From Actinomycetota bacterium (GTDB lineage: Bacteria > Actinomycetota > Thermoleophilia > Solirubrobacterales > Solirubrobacteraceae), in contig SYIT01000059.1 in the NCBI GenBank assembly GCA_005798685.1, positions 1-58,075 on the forward strand: DNA of 58,075 nt, given 5' to 3'. The notes beneath the pieces were generated by a model. That model ran no database searches, was not told where the DNA came from, and saw only the letters and a list, made by a program, of their open reading frames with translations. Below, piece after piece: positions 17,699 through 27,265 of the stretch; the stretch's first letter is position 1, and every line of letters starts with the position of its first letter. A program made the translations under genes and the position numbers.

Positions 17699-19117
17699 CT
17701 ACTCGCGAATGCGGATTGACCCAGCGCCAACAGACTTCGTGTCGATCAAGCGCGCGACAATGCTCTTGCCCTTCGCCCGGGCCAAGAGCCGCAGCGAGAC
17801 TTTCGTCAAGGTCATCTTCAAGGCGGCTGTTCCCCCAGCGGGGATCGCAGGGCTGACAACGCGGTAAGCGCTGCCGTTCGTGAGCTTGAGGCGAAACTGT
17901 TTACTTGGGCAGATTCCAGCCGATACGCAGGCAAAGCGAAGTGTGATTGCCCTTCGCACGACCTTGATGCTGGTGCCCTTTGCGTAGCTAAGTGAAACCG
18001 TGCCCGGCGGGGCAGGCAGCGGGGCGGGAACCAGCGACGCGGCTGCCCGCTTGATCACGTCGAAAGCCGCTTTGCGCCTGACCAGCGGGTTCGGTGGCAG
18101 GGGGTCGGCCGCGCTGAGGAACCCTTCCGATGCAAAGGCGCCCGGTCCCCAGTCACGCTGGGTGACGAAGATCATCTGCGCACCCGCACCCACGATTCCG
18201 GACATCGTCGCCTCTAGGAACGCTGCCTGCGCGGCCTCGCCGTCACGGTACTTGGCGTCAAATTGAAAAGCCGTTTCAGCCGGGTAGCCAAACTCCGTAA
18301 GCCAGAGCGGACCGTCAATGCCGTGCGAGGTGAAGTATTTGCGCCAACGGTCGACTAGCGTCGCCGCCGCGCGCGCCGACGTCCGCAGATGAATTGTGCT
18401 GATGTCAATCTTGGCTGGAAGGGAGGAATCGGCGGCGAGAACGGCGTCGGTGAATTTGGTGTCCGAGATCCGCGCCACCCCTCCGATCGCCACGCGAGCC
18501 CGCGGGTTGGCGCCGTGTATGCCGTCGGCGGCCGCGGCCAAGGTGCGAGCGTACTGCTGCGCGTTGCCGTAGAAAGCGCGTGCGGTGTCCGGCTCGTTGA
18601 TGATCTCAAAGACGTCGATGACCCCCGAATAACGCGCTGCCACCTCGGCGACCATCTCTTGGTAGCGGGTTAGATCAGAGGGCGGGCAATGGTAGGCATC
18701 TGCGCGCGGGGTGCCAGCAGGGCAGTCGGCAATGAACCAGGGCGTCGCGTAAAGGTTCGCGAGAATCTTGACGCCGTAACGATTGGCGAGCGCCGCGTAC
18801 TGATCGGTCTGAGCCCAGTTCTTCTGGTAGAAGGGATGGCCGCGGTATTCGCCGCGCGTGAAGATCGCGGTGAGGCCGAGGTCAAGACGGATGTAGGAGG
18901 CGCCGACTGCTTTCGCTTGGGCGAACATCTCCTCTTTCGCGCTGTACGGGGTGTCCTGGTACAGCATCGAGTGCACGCCAATGTTGTTTGCTGAGGTCGC
19001 GATCAGTTCGGGGCTTGGTTCAAAAGCCGCGGCGCCGGCTAGTGCAGGCAGGATCGCAAAGGCCGCTGCCGAGCAGAGTCCCGCGCAAAGTGCTCTTGTT
19101 TTTCTACGTTTCATCAT
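17699..19117 (-). CDS. Secreted clan A glycoside hydrolase (cellulase/GH5- or GH39-like)
   Basis: The 472-residue protein has a signal peptide (about 1-30), a TIM-barrel catalytic domain and a C-terminal beta-rich domain of about 100 residues. Clan A catalytic residues are visible: acid/base Glu in FEIINEPD and nucleophile Glu in WLTEFGYP. YIRLDLGL and the following His/Tyr-rich segment fit the barrel start. It should cut beta-linked glycans outside the cell; substrate is unknown. It diverges from the 3D-domain gene across a 214-base gap in which I see no clear site. Confidence 0.82.
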   Translation of the reverse strand: MMKRRKTRALCAGLCSAAAFAILPALAGAAAFEPSPELIATSANNIGVHSMLYQDTPYSAKEEMFAQAKAVGASYIRLDLGLTAIFTRGEYRGHPFYQKNWAQTDQYAALANRYGVKILANLYATPWFIADCPAGTPRADAYHCPPSDLTRYQEMVAEVAARYSGVIDVFEIINEPDTARAFYGNAQQYARTLAAAADGIHGANPRARVAIGGVARISDTKFTDAVLAADSSLPAKIDISTIHLRTSARAAATLVDRWRKYFTSHGIDGPLWLTEFGYPAETAFQFDAKYRDGEAAQAAFLEATMSGIVGAGAQMIFVTQRDWGPGAFASEGFLSAADPLPPNPLVRRKAAFDVIKRAAASLVPAPLPAPPGTVSLSYAKGTSIKVVRRAITLRFACVSAGICPSKQFRLKLTNGSAYRVVSPAIPAGGTAALKMTLTKVSLRLLARAKGKSIVARLIDTKSVGAGSIRIRE

Positions 19118-19331
19118 CAGCCTCGCAACCGCGCGCTACTGCCACTTGAGACCTGCCAGCAGCTATTCTGTGACACCGCGGGATCGTCGCTCACGCACGT
19201 ACCAACACAAGCGGGCAAGAAAAGTTGTCGCCACCGCCCACTGCGCGCTGGTGGGCAGGGAATGAGCAAGGCGCGATGAAGGTTTAGCTTCGCGGCCGCA
19301 GCTACTGCTCCGCTACCGTGTTTAGACGACG

Positions 19332-20129
19332 ATGAACGCTCTTCGCGCTCCCCATCTGCCCCGTGCCGTGCTGGCTGCCGCGCTTGTTTTGAGTGCTGGA
19401 GCGGCGCTGCTGCCAGCTAGCGCTTCGGCAGCGCTGAAAAAGGAGACGTGGCTCAGCGGCGTGACGATCACCGAATACTTCCCGGCCCCCGAAGCGTGGT
19501 TCGTTGGTCAGCGCGTCAACACCCCCGGCCTTTCGCGCCGGAGCCGCATCGACTGGCTCTACTCGGCGCGCGGCATGTCGATGGAAGGCGACGGCATCGG
19601 CACCAACGGCAAGCGTTACCACATCAACAATCTTGGCTCCAGCGGCTGGATTACCTCGCGCGGCAAGAACGCGAGCTTCGGAGTTGGCGGCGTCTTCTCT
19701 CCCTTCTGGCGCGGCGAGGGGTACTGGCGCTCGAAGAGTGGCAGCGTCACCTTCCCGCTTGAGACCGGCGGCTGGTACAACGGCACTGGCACCCGTTACG
19801 TCAGGCCAACCGGGATCAGCTTCGCATCGGGGCCGTCGTTGGATCTCAAGTATTACCGCAGCGTCGCCGTTGATCTCAGCCTGATCCCGCGAGGCAGCCT
19901 CGTCTACGTTCCTTCCTACAAGTCGAAGAACAAGGATGGTTGGTTTCGCGCCGATGACACCGGCGGAGCAATCGACGGCCGTCACATCGACGTTTATCGC
20001 CCGCCGCCAAGCCGCTCATCGGACCCCGGCAACTACATGACCGGGAAGAAGATCTTCGTAGTTCCGAAGAACCGGATCTCGGCCTACCTTAAGGCCAATC
20101 GCGCTGCTGCACGAAGCGCTCGCCGCTAG
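19332..20129 (+). CDS. Secreted 3D-domain (MltA/RlpA-like barrel) protein
   Basis: The 265-residue product has a signal peptide (about 1-34, ending SASAA). The C-terminal half is a 3D domain, named for three Asp residues, seen in SVAVDLSLIPRGSLVYVP, RADDTGGAI and GRHIDVY. The domain is a double-psi beta-barrel found in lytic transglycosylases (MltA) and Rpf/YocH-type wall enzymes, so a role in peptidoglycan turnover is likely. It converges on the polysaccharide deacetylase gene with 9 bases between stops. Confidence 0.83.
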   Translation: MNALRAPHLPRAVLAAALVLSAGAALLPASASAALKKETWLSGVTITEYFPAPEAWFVGQRVNTPGLSRRSRIDWLYSARGMSMEGDGIGTNGKRYHINNLGSSGWITSRGKNASFGVGGVFSPFWRGEGYWRSKSGSVTFPLETGGWYNGTGTRYVRPTGISFASGPSLDLKYYRSVAVDLSLIPRGSLVYVPSYKSKNKDGWFRADDTGGAIDGRHIDVYRPPPSRSSDPGNYMTGKKIFVVPKNRISAYLKANRAAARSARR

Positions 20130-20138
20130 CTCCCAGTC

Positions 20139-21362
20139 TTATTTGACGAGGCTAATTCGCTCCGCATAGCCGAGCAGATCGGTCAGCGTGACGAATTTGT
20201 AGCCGCGCCCTTTTAGCGCACGGACGATCTGCGGCAGCGCGGCGAGCGTTTGCGAGCGTGGGCCGCCACCATCGTGGGAAAGGATGATTCCGCCACCCTG
20301 GGTTTGCCCCACGACGGTGCTAACGATTGAGCCGGTTCCAGGCGTTCGCCAGTCGAGCGGATCGACGCTCCAGAGCACGGAGGTCATGCCCTGCTGGTTG
20401 GCTCGGCTAACTAGATCGGCGCCGGTTGAACCATAGGGCGGCCGGAATAGGCAGGGCGTGAAACCCGTAGCGCGGCGAATTGCCGCGTTGGTTTCGCGCA
20501 GCTGCGTGCTGGCTCCCGCGCCGCCACCGCCAAGGTCAGCGTGATTCCACGAATGGTTGGCGACCATATTGCCCTCGCGGAGCATTGCCCGCACGACCGA
20601 AGCGTTCGCCGACACAAGCTGCCCGACGATGAAGAAGGTCGCTGGCACGCCGAGCTTGCGCAGCTCACGCAAAAATGCGGGCGTGTAGCTAGAAGGGCCA
20701 TCGTCGTATGTCAGGGCGACCTGCTTACTACCCGACGGGCCGCGACTTACCTGGCCAGCACCGCTGCGCTTGCAGCCTGTAGTCACCACGTCCCAAACGC
20801 GCGCGCCGTAGCTGCCCACTCGCGGCAGGCGGTGTTCGCATGGCCGCGCCAGCACCGCTGCCGAGATGATCTTCGCGCCCGACCAAGTTATCTTCGCGGC
20901 CTTCGCCTGCTGGGCGCTGCAGCCGGCGGCCGTCGCCTTCACGTAAACGTCGGCAAGGCCGACCTTCAGCTTCGCCTCGGCGGGCTCAAAACGCAGCCGA
21001 AGCTCGCTCTCGCGCGGCTGGCTCACGCTCCCCTCGAGGCGCTCGCCACGCGAGACAATTCGCCACTTGCCATCTGCTCGCGTTACACAGACCGCTCGCG
21101 CCGTAAGCGAAGCCTGCTCAAAGATCGTGCAGATCTGACCGCCATTCACCTCAGCGAGCAGCTGCGGCGTAATCGGCTCGGCCGAGCGGTAGACGATCTC
21201 CAATTCACGGCTTCGCTGGCCGAACGAGCTGCTGATCAGGTCGAGCGCGCCGCCCTCGGGCTTAACGGTGTGCGGCTCCCCGCCCTGCGTTGTGGCCGCG
21301 CTGGCGCTGGCCGCGAAGCAAAGCGACAGCGCGACGCAAACCGCTGCTAACGGCGTGCGCAC
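20139..21362 (-). CDS. Secreted polysaccharide deacetylase (NodB homology, CE4)
   Basis: The 407-residue protein has a signal peptide (MRTPLAAVCVALSLCFAASA), an N-terminal domain of about 190 residues, and a CE4 NodB domain. Motif 1 is LTYDDGPSS with the catalytic base and metal Asp; motif 2 is NHSWNHADL with the metal His pair; RPPYGS and LSHDGGG match motifs 3 and 5. It should remove N-acetyl groups from peptidoglycan or another wall glycan. The ATG at 21362 directly abuts the stop of the FKBP gene, so the two are surely co-transcribed. Confidence 0.88.
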   Translation of the reverse strand: MRTPLAAVCVALSLCFAASASAATTQGGEPHTVKPEGGALDLISSSFGQRSRELEIVYRSAEPITPQLLAEVNGGQICTIFEQASLTARAVCVTRADGKWRIVSRGERLEGSVSQPRESELRLRFEPAEAKLKVGLADVYVKATAAGCSAQQAKAAKITWSGAKIISAAVLARPCEHRLPRVGSYGARVWDVVTTGCKRSGAGQVSRGPSGSKQVALTYDDGPSSYTPAFLRELRKLGVPATFFIVGQLVSANASVVRAMLREGNMVANHSWNHADLGGGGAGASTQLRETNAAIRRATGFTPCLFRPPYGSTGADLVSRANQQGMTSVLWSVDPLDWRTPGTGSIVSTVVGQTQGGGIILSHDGGGPRSQTLAALPQIVRALKGRGYKFVTLTDLLGYAERISLVK

Positions 21363-21944
21363 TTAACCTGCCTTAACGCTCACAAGGTCGACATCGAAGA
21401 CGAGCGCTGCGTTGGCAGGGATTGTGGGCGGCGAACCGGCGGCGCCGTAAGCGAGGTCGGCGGGAATGATGAGGCGACGGCGGCCGCCAACCTTCATCCC
21501 TTCAACTCCCTGATCCCAGCCGGCAATGACGCCGCCGCTGCCAAGGTCGAAGGTGAAGGGCTTGCCCGCCTTCCAGGAGCTGTCGAACTCCTTGCCGTTT
21601 GCGAACAGAACACCGACGTACTGAACTGTGACGCTGTCGCCGCTCTTGGCCTGCGCGCCGGTTCCAACAATCAGGTCCTGGACGATTAGAACCTTCGGCG
21701 CCGCACCGCTCTGGCGAGGGATCACAGGCTTGACCTTGATGTCACCCTCGCCGGGGCCGGGCGTGACCTTTACGGCTTTGACTGCTGGCGTAGTCGCATC
21801 GGTGATTGTCGGCGGGTTTGCCTGTTCGTTGGCGGCCTGCTCGGCGGCCTTGTCGGCGCCGCTCTGCGACGAACCACAGGCGGCCAGCAGCGGCAGCGCT
21901 GCGCAGAGAAGAATGGCGAAAGGAAGACGAATTTTGATCATCAT
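21363..21944 (-). CDS. FKBP-type peptidyl-prolyl isomerase lipoprotein
   Basis: The 193-residue protein has a lipoprotein signal with lipobox LLAAC (Cys 22), an Ala/Gln/Asn-rich linker, and an FKBP domain from about residue 85. Typical FKBP blocks are VTVQYVGVLFANGKEFDSSW, GVIAGWDQGVEGMKVGGRRR and IPADLAYGAAG. It should catalyse prolyl isomerisation of proteins folding at the outer face of the membrane. It is followed without a gap by the polysaccharide deacetylase gene. Confidence 0.92.
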   Translation of the reverse strand: MMIKIRLPFAILLCAALPLLAACGSSQSGADKAAEQAANEQANPPTITDATTPAVKAVKVTPGPGEGDIKVKPVIPRQSGAAPKVLIVQDLIVGTGAQAKSGDSVTVQYVGVLFANGKEFDSSWKAGKPFTFDLGSGGVIAGWDQGVEGMKVGGRRRLIIPADLAYGAAGSPPTIPANAALVFDVDLVSVKAG

Positions 21945-22005
21945 CAGTTGATAGCAGTTACGGCCGCCGCCACGCGCAATATGCGGGGCAGCGGGGCGCT
22001 CAGAA

Positions 22006-22491
22006 TCAGTCGATTACGAGGCCGAGCGTGATTCGCGTCACGCGGCCGCTCTTGGAGATCGAGAAGTCGGTCACAACCGAGCCTGATTTCCACTTGCCCA
22101 GATAACAGTGGCGGTAACCCAGCTCAGTGATACAGCGCTCGCCGGTCAGCTTTGCGGCAAGCGCACGCTCGCTTGAACCAACGCCAATCCCACCGCTTGT
22201 GCGCTCGTTGCGGCTCGTCGTTGAAAGATTCACAACCGCTGCCGCTTTGCCGGTGCCACGAAAGGTCACCTCAACGCGACCAAACTTCATCACCCGCGTC
22301 TTGCCCATGATCGGGTGGTTTGTGGTCCGGTTGCTGGTTGGGTTTCCGGCGACTGCGCGTACTTGGCTGGCGAGCATTCCGATTTTGAGGCCGCGCAGCG
22401 ACTGCTGAGGCACGAGGCTCTGGACGCGCGCCAAAGCTACGCCGGAGGGGAGCGCAACCGCAAAGGCGGTCAAAATGAGAGTGAACCTCAT
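22006..22491 (-). CDS. Secreted protein of unknown function
   Basis: From the ATG at 22491 the 161-residue product begins with a signal peptide (MRFTLILTAFAVALPSGVAL). A GTG at 22509 is also in frame. The mature part has a segment LRGLKIGMLASQVRAVAGNP that resembles the start of BamE/SmpA-like small domains, and a C-terminal part with two Cys (GERCITELGYRHCYLG) that may form a disulfide. No function is assigned; proteins of this style are common in the envelope of related actinobacteria. Confidence 0.65.
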   Translation of the reverse strand: MRFTLILTAFAVALPSGVALARVQSLVPQQSLRGLKIGMLASQVRAVAGNPTSNRTTNHPIMGKTRVMKFGRVEVTFRGTGKAAAVVNLSTTSRNERTSGGIGVGSSERALAAKLTGERCITELGYRHCYLGKWKSGSVVTDFSISKSGRVTRITLGLVID

Positions 22492-22547
22492 GGTGCGAAA
22501 GCCAAGCACCGCTCAATCATTACCAAACCGCCCGACCGATGCGTCAG

Positions 22548-23078
22548 TTAACCGTCGGCGCTGCCACCGGTGATCCCATCGTCGGTGCTGGGCGTGAGGC
22601 GACCTGAACCAGCGGCGCGCGCGGTTGGGCCGCCGCCACGGCCGCGCAGGAGAAAGGCAAAGGCGACGGCCAGCAGCGCGCCGAGCAGCGGGCCGGCTAG
22701 ATAGGCCCAGTAGTTGGCGAACCCGCCACCAACGAGATCGGGGCCGAACGAGCGGGCCGGGTTCATCGAAGCGCCGCTGACTGGCGCGGCCCAAAGACCG
22801 GCGAGCGCGATGTAGCCACCAACCGCCAGCGCGCCAATCGACCCGACGTTCTGCGCCCCGGACGAGGTGCCGAGAATCGTGCTCACAAGCCCCAGCGTGA
22901 GGACCATTTCAATCAGCATCGCCTGCCACGCCTCGTAACCTGGGCCAGGCTCGGTCGCGCCAAGGCTGCCAACGTCGCCAAGTACAGCGCGCAAAAACAG
23001 GCAAGCCAGCGTCGCGCCGATCAGCTGCACGGCGATGTAGCCCGGAACTCGCCGCCAAGCGAAGTCGCGCCTCAGACG
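22548..23078 (-). pseudogene. Aquaporin (MIP family) gene lacking its 5' half
   Basis: Homology to aquaporins starts abruptly at RRDFAWRRVPGYIAVQLIGA, the segment that normally follows the first NPA loop, and then runs through helices 3-6 with the second NPA motif (GASMNPARSFGP) to a normal C-terminus. Helices 1 and 2 and the first NPA loop (about 85 residues) are missing. The frame stays open to 23126, but that stretch is antisense to a glutamine synthetase fragment. A channel with one half-pore loop is unlikely to work. The break falls at about 23073-23079. Confidence 0.8.
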
Positions 23079-23429
23079 CGTAAAGCGATCGAAAACCGTG
23101 CCTGCGACATGTGTGTCAACCCGCACATGGCTATGGCTCTTACGATGGCAGCCTCGTTAGATGGCGTTCGCGACAACCTTCAACCAGGCGATCCGATTGA
23201 TGTTCCCCTCTATGACATGAGCGCCGAGGAAGTCGCAACGAGATCGATTGAGCGCTTGCCACGGAACCTCTTTGAGGCCGCGACGGCGCTAGAAAAGGAT
23301 CAGCTAGCGTTGGAGGTCTTTGGCCCGACGATGCATGCGCTGGCAGTGAAAGGCAAGCTTGACGAGTGGTACCGCTTCAGCGAACACGTGACTGAATGGG
23401 AACAAGCCGAATACCTCCAGTTCTTCTAA
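23073..23429 (+). pseudogene. 3' fragment of a type III-like glutamine synthetase gene
   Basis: From 23073 the plus strand reads QTRKAIENRACDMCVNPHMA and continues to YLQFF at the stop, which matches the last 115-120 residues of the two full-length glutamine synthetases in this window (compare PRVESRAVDIAVNPYL and EYDRYLEFL). The catalytic N-terminal two thirds, including the Glu metal ligands, are gone. The homology starts at the same bases where the aquaporin homology on the other strand ends. It lies 76 bases before the PocR-PucR regulator gene. An ATG at 23109 could start a 106-residue product, but function is doubtful. Confidence 0.85.
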
Positions 23430-23505
23430 GGGACGCTCGCTGCGAGTGATCGCAACCGCGCTCAGCCGAGCGGTGTATCGTCGTGCAAGGCAAGGAGGCG
23501 AGAGA

Positions 23506-26500
23506 ATGACCGATATCGATTCAAGCAACGCGTCGAACGAGGCCGCGTCTAGCGGAGTGCTGACCGGACCGACTCTCGCTGAGCTGGTCGGCGTGCCGAC
23601 CCTGCAGGCGATTCAGGACACCTTCGCGCAGGTATTCGGGCTGCCTACCTCAATCGTCAATGCTGACGGCAGCCCCGTGACAGCAATCACCAACCGCGTT
23701 GCGCTCTGCGAGGATCTAATTAAAGGAAGTGCGCTCGGCTGTGCGCGCTGCGACGAATGCGACCACAGCGCCTTCGCTGAGGCCAAGAGAAGCGCTGCTC
23801 CCGCGGTCTTCAAGTGCTGGAACGGCCTCTACGACGCAGCAATTCCGATTAGTCCGAAAGGCAAGACGATCGGCTACTTCCTTTGCGGCCAGATCTATTC
23901 GGAGACGCCTGATCTGATCAGCGTTGGCGAGACCGCCGCCGAACTGGGGATAGACCCGACGATCTACATGGAGCAGGCTTCGCAAATTCAAGTGATGCCC
24001 CACGAGCGCTACGAAGCGTCGATCCAAACTATGCACGTACTCGCCGGAATGATCGCCGAGCAGGCCGCGGCCTACATCGACAACATTGAGATCCTTGAAC
24101 AGTCAGTGGCTGCCCGTGAAGACACACGGCTCCTGATTGACGAGCTTGACGGGATCCTTGCAGCGCTTAGAGACATCGGCCTTCAGGCCGATCACCGCGC
24201 GACCCTGCACGCGATCGCTGACAATCTCGCAGGCCTGATTCCACACGACTCTTGCGTGATTTACGGACTTGACGGCGAGCAGCTGCAGCCGCTCATCGTC
24301 CGCGATCCAAACCCCGAGCCGCTCTGGAAGTACCAGCCGACTATCGGTCAGGGGATCGTCGGCAGCGTCGCCGCGACTCGAACCGCCCGGCGCGCCGATG
24401 ACGTACGCGCCGAACCTGACTTTGTGACGATTGAGGGGCTGGAGTCGGAACCGGAAGCGATGCTCGCTGCGCCGATTGTCGACAAAGGCGAGCTGTTCGG
24501 CGTCGTCGTACTCAGCAGGCTCGAGCGCCGCCTGTTCACCGACCACGAATTATCAATCCTGAGCGTCTTTGCGGCGCAGGCATCGGTTGCGATTCAGCGC
24601 TCGCAGATACAGGCAGATAGTGCGAAGCGCCTCGCCGAAGAGCGCGCGCTCGCCGACCTGCTGCGGGCGATGACCGGCCAGCTAACGCTTGAAGCGACGC
24701 TCGCAGAGATCGCCCGTGATGCTATGACGCTGCTGTCGGCAACCGGTGCCGTGGTTAGAGTCGCTGCGCCAAGCGCCGCAGCCAGCATTACACAGGGGAT
24801 GGCAGACGATCAAGCGGCAGAGATCATCGACCAGCTCGAGTTGGCAATCACGGCCGCAGCCAGCAAAGATGAAGCTGAAGTAACGACGCTCAACGGCCTC
24901 TCCTGCCTGATAGTGCCGCTCCGATCTGGGCCACAGCAGCTTGGCGTAATTCTTCTAACGCGCAGCGGGAACGACCGCCCGTGGGACCTAGCGCTGGTTG
25001 AAGCGCTCGCCAGCCAAGCGTCGCTCGGAATCGCCAATCGCTTGATGCACGACCGCGAGCGCGACGCCGCCCGGCGTTACCGCGGCCTGGCCGAGCTGAT
25101 ATCTGACCTTGTCGGAGCCGGCAGCGAAGAGCAACTAGTTGAGCTGCTTGTCACGCGTCTCTCTTCCGTAATGAGCGCTGAGGACTGTTTTGTCGCGCTG
25201 CGCGGCACGGAGTCAGACGCGATCACCGTTCTTCAGAGAGCCGGTCGTCAGGTGAAGCGCACGGTGGTTCCGTTGGTGGGCAGCTCACGCATCGCCAGCG
25301 CACGGCTCGGAAACGAGACTGACTCGGCTCGCGCAGCGTTCGACACGTGGGCTGAGAAGATCTGGAAAGAGATTGATGGTCAGCTCAGCCTAAGGACCTG
25401 GCTAGCCGAGCCGCTCGTTACCGCGTCGGGAGTCGTTGGTGGCACTTTCGTGGCGTGGCCCGAGCAGATCACTCAAGTAGCGGAAGGCGAAGGCGACACG
25501 CTGCGAGTCGTAGCGGGTAGCGCCAGCGCACGCCTCACGGCAATCGAAAACCAAGCCGAAACCGATGATGAGCTACGCAGCAGGATCGACGAGCTTCAAG
25601 CGTTAACCCAGCTAGCGCAGCGACTGACAGGCCTCGATGACCGCACTGCGATCATTGACGAGCTACTGCTGACATTCCGTGAGTTGGCAGGCCTCGACGC
25701 CGCAGCATACTGCCACGCGGGTCGCTCTGGATCCCCAACTGTTGGCCGCGAGCTGAACCTGCCTGCTGCGACCGCTGCGGCAATCGAGGCGGAGCTGGCG
25801 CTGATCACCGACCATTCAGCTCCGCTGCTATCGAGCCTTGGGAATGGCCGCCAGCTCGTAATTTTGCCGCTCACCGGCCACCCCGACGCTCTCTTAACCG
25901 GTATCGGCGAGCAGGTTCGTGACCCCGACCGTGATCCCGTCCTCGGCGCTCTCGCCCGCTATGGCTCGGTGGCGCTCGAGCGCGTGCGGTTGCAGGAGCG
26001 TCAGCGCCGGGCGATCTCGCGGTTGGAGCGTGAGAACAGAGACGCCAGTGCCGATTACGGCCGGCTCGAGCGGATCCTCGACCTCAACCGCGAACTGACT
26101 CACGCGCTACTCAACGCATCCGGCCCGGTGGCCGTCGCAATCACGATCGGCGAGGTGCTGGGCGCCAACGTATCGATCATTGGCGCCGATGGCTCGACGC
26201 TGGCCAGCAGCAGTGAAGATGCAGCGCCAACGTGGGCTCCCGAGGTGGATCGACACCTCACCGAGACGGTTGTTAGCGAGAATCAGGGCGGCACGATGAT
26301 CGCAGCGCCGGTCCTCGTCGATGACGACATCGCTGCTTGGGTCGTAGCCCACTTCCCAACGTCGGCCGGCGCAATCGAGCAGGCCGCGATTGAACACGCC
26401 GCGGTTTTGACGGCGCTCGACCACATGCGCGAGCGCACCGTTCAAGACGTGGCGACGCGCCTACGCCACGGCTTCCTAGACGAACTATTCAGCGGCGAAT

Positions 26501-27255
26501 TTGTTGACGAGCTTGCGATTCGGCGAGGCCAAGCGCTGGGCCTTGACCTGAGGCGCGGCGCAAGGACCTACCTAGTCGAGATAATCGGCGGCGACCACAG
26601 CCCCGGCCAGCAGCGCGCCGTAGTTGACGTAGTGAGCGAAATCGCGCGCTCCCACAGCGAACACATCATCGCTCAAGTCGACGAGACAATCGTCGCAATC
26701 ATCGCCGAAGACAGCCTTGACCCAGAAGCTAAACCCGCAGACGACGACCCGATTGAGCTGCGCCTGCAGAGCGCGATCGCAGCGCGCAAGCTCAAGGTCG
26801 ATGTCAACATCGCCGCCGGCACAGCCTGCCAGCGGCCCGGCGATTACCGTGAATCGCACAGCGCCGCGCGGCGCGGTTTGGACTTCCTGCGCCTTGTCGG
26901 CAGCACCAACGAGATGATCTCGTTCCGTCGACCCGGCGTGGAGCAGCTGCTCTTGAGCACCGGCGAGCCAGCCGCTCTCCTAGCTTTCGTAGCTCGCTAT
27001 ATCGAACCGCTTGATCGCTACGATCAGGATCATTCGGCCGAGCTGCGACACACGCTCGAGGTCTTCTACTCGCGGCAAGGGAGGCTCGAACCATCGGCGC
27101 GCGAGCTTCACGTTCACGTATCGACGCTCCGGTACCGGCTCGAGCGGATCGAGAAACTAGTTGGAGTTGACCCGCGTGCTGGCGACTCGCGACTAGACCT
27201 TGAGGTCGCCCTGCGCGCCGCGCAGGTGCTGCCGATTCACCGCGATAACCGCTGA
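23506..27255 (+). CDS. PocR-GAF-PucR family transcriptional regulator, 1249 residues
   Basis: The ATG at 23506 follows AAGGAGGCG by 7 bases, so it is preferred to the GTG at 23446. Domains in order: a PocR ligand domain (about 25-190) with cysteines C68, C79, C82, C85, C104 and C127, a likely metal or Fe-S site; GAF-type domains (about 225-375, 390-520, and weaker ones to about 860); another sensor-like stretch; and a PucR C-terminal helix-turn-helix (about 1185-1245) with the signature ARELHVHVSTLRYRLERIEK. PucR proteins activate purine and amine catabolic genes. It converges on the operon that ends at 27266 and is its likely regulator. Confidence 0.85.
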   Translation: MTDIDSSNASNEAASSGVLTGPTLAELVGVPTLQAIQDTFAQVFGLPTSIVNADGSPVTAITNRVALCEDLIKGSALGCARCDECDHSAFAEAKRSAAPAVFKCWNGLYDAAIPISPKGKTIGYFLCGQIYSETPDLISVGETAAELGIDPTIYMEQASQIQVMPHERYEASIQTMHVLAGMIAEQAAAYIDNIEILEQSVAAREDTRLLIDELDGILAALRDIGLQADHRATLHAIADNLAGLIPHDSCVIYGLDGEQLQPLIVRDPNPEPLWKYQPTIGQGIVGSVAATRTARRADDVRAEPDFVTIEGLESEPEAMLAAPIVDKGELFGVVVLSRLERRLFTDHELSILSVFAAQASVAIQRSQIQADSAKRLAEERALADLLRAMTGQLTLEATLAEIARDAMTLLSATGAVVRVAAPSAAASITQGMADDQAAEIIDQLELAITAAASKDEAEVTTLNGLSCLIVPLRSGPQQLGVILLTRSGNDRPWDLALVEALASQASLGIANRLMHDRERDAARRYRGLAELISDLVGAGSEEQLVELLVTRLSSVMSAEDCFVALRGTESDAITVLQRAGRQVKRTVVPLVGSSRIASARLGNETDSARAAFDTWAEKIWKEIDGQLSLRTWLAEPLVTASGVVGGTFVAWPEQITQVAEGEGDTLRVVAGSASARLTAIENQAETDDELRSRIDELQALTQLAQRLTGLDDRTAIIDELLLTFRELAGLDAAAYCHAGRSGSPTVGRELNLPAATAAAIEAELALITDHSAPLLSSLGNGRQLVILPLTGHPDALLTGIGEQVRDPDRDPVLGALARYGSVALERVRLQERQRRAISRLERENRDASADYGRLERILDLNRELTHALLNASGPVAVAITIGEVLGANVSIIGADGSTLASSSEDAAPTWAPEVDRHLTETVVSENQGGTMIAAPVLVDDDIAAWVVAHFPTSAGAIEQAAIEHAAVLTALDHMRERTVQDVATRLRHGFLDELFSGEFVDELAIRRGQALGLDLRRGARTYLVEIIGGDHSPGQQRAVVDVVSEIARSHSEHIIAQVDETIVAIIAEDSLDPEAKPADDDPIELRLQSAIAARKLKVDVNIAAGTACQRPGDYRESHSAARRGLDFLRLVGSTNEMISFRRPGVEQLLLSTGEPAALLAFVARYIEPLDRYDQDHSAELRHTLEVFYSRQGRLEPSARELHVHVSTLRYRLERIEKLVGVDPRAGDSRLDLEVALRAAQVLPIHRDNR

Positions 27256-27265
27256 GCAACGACCC

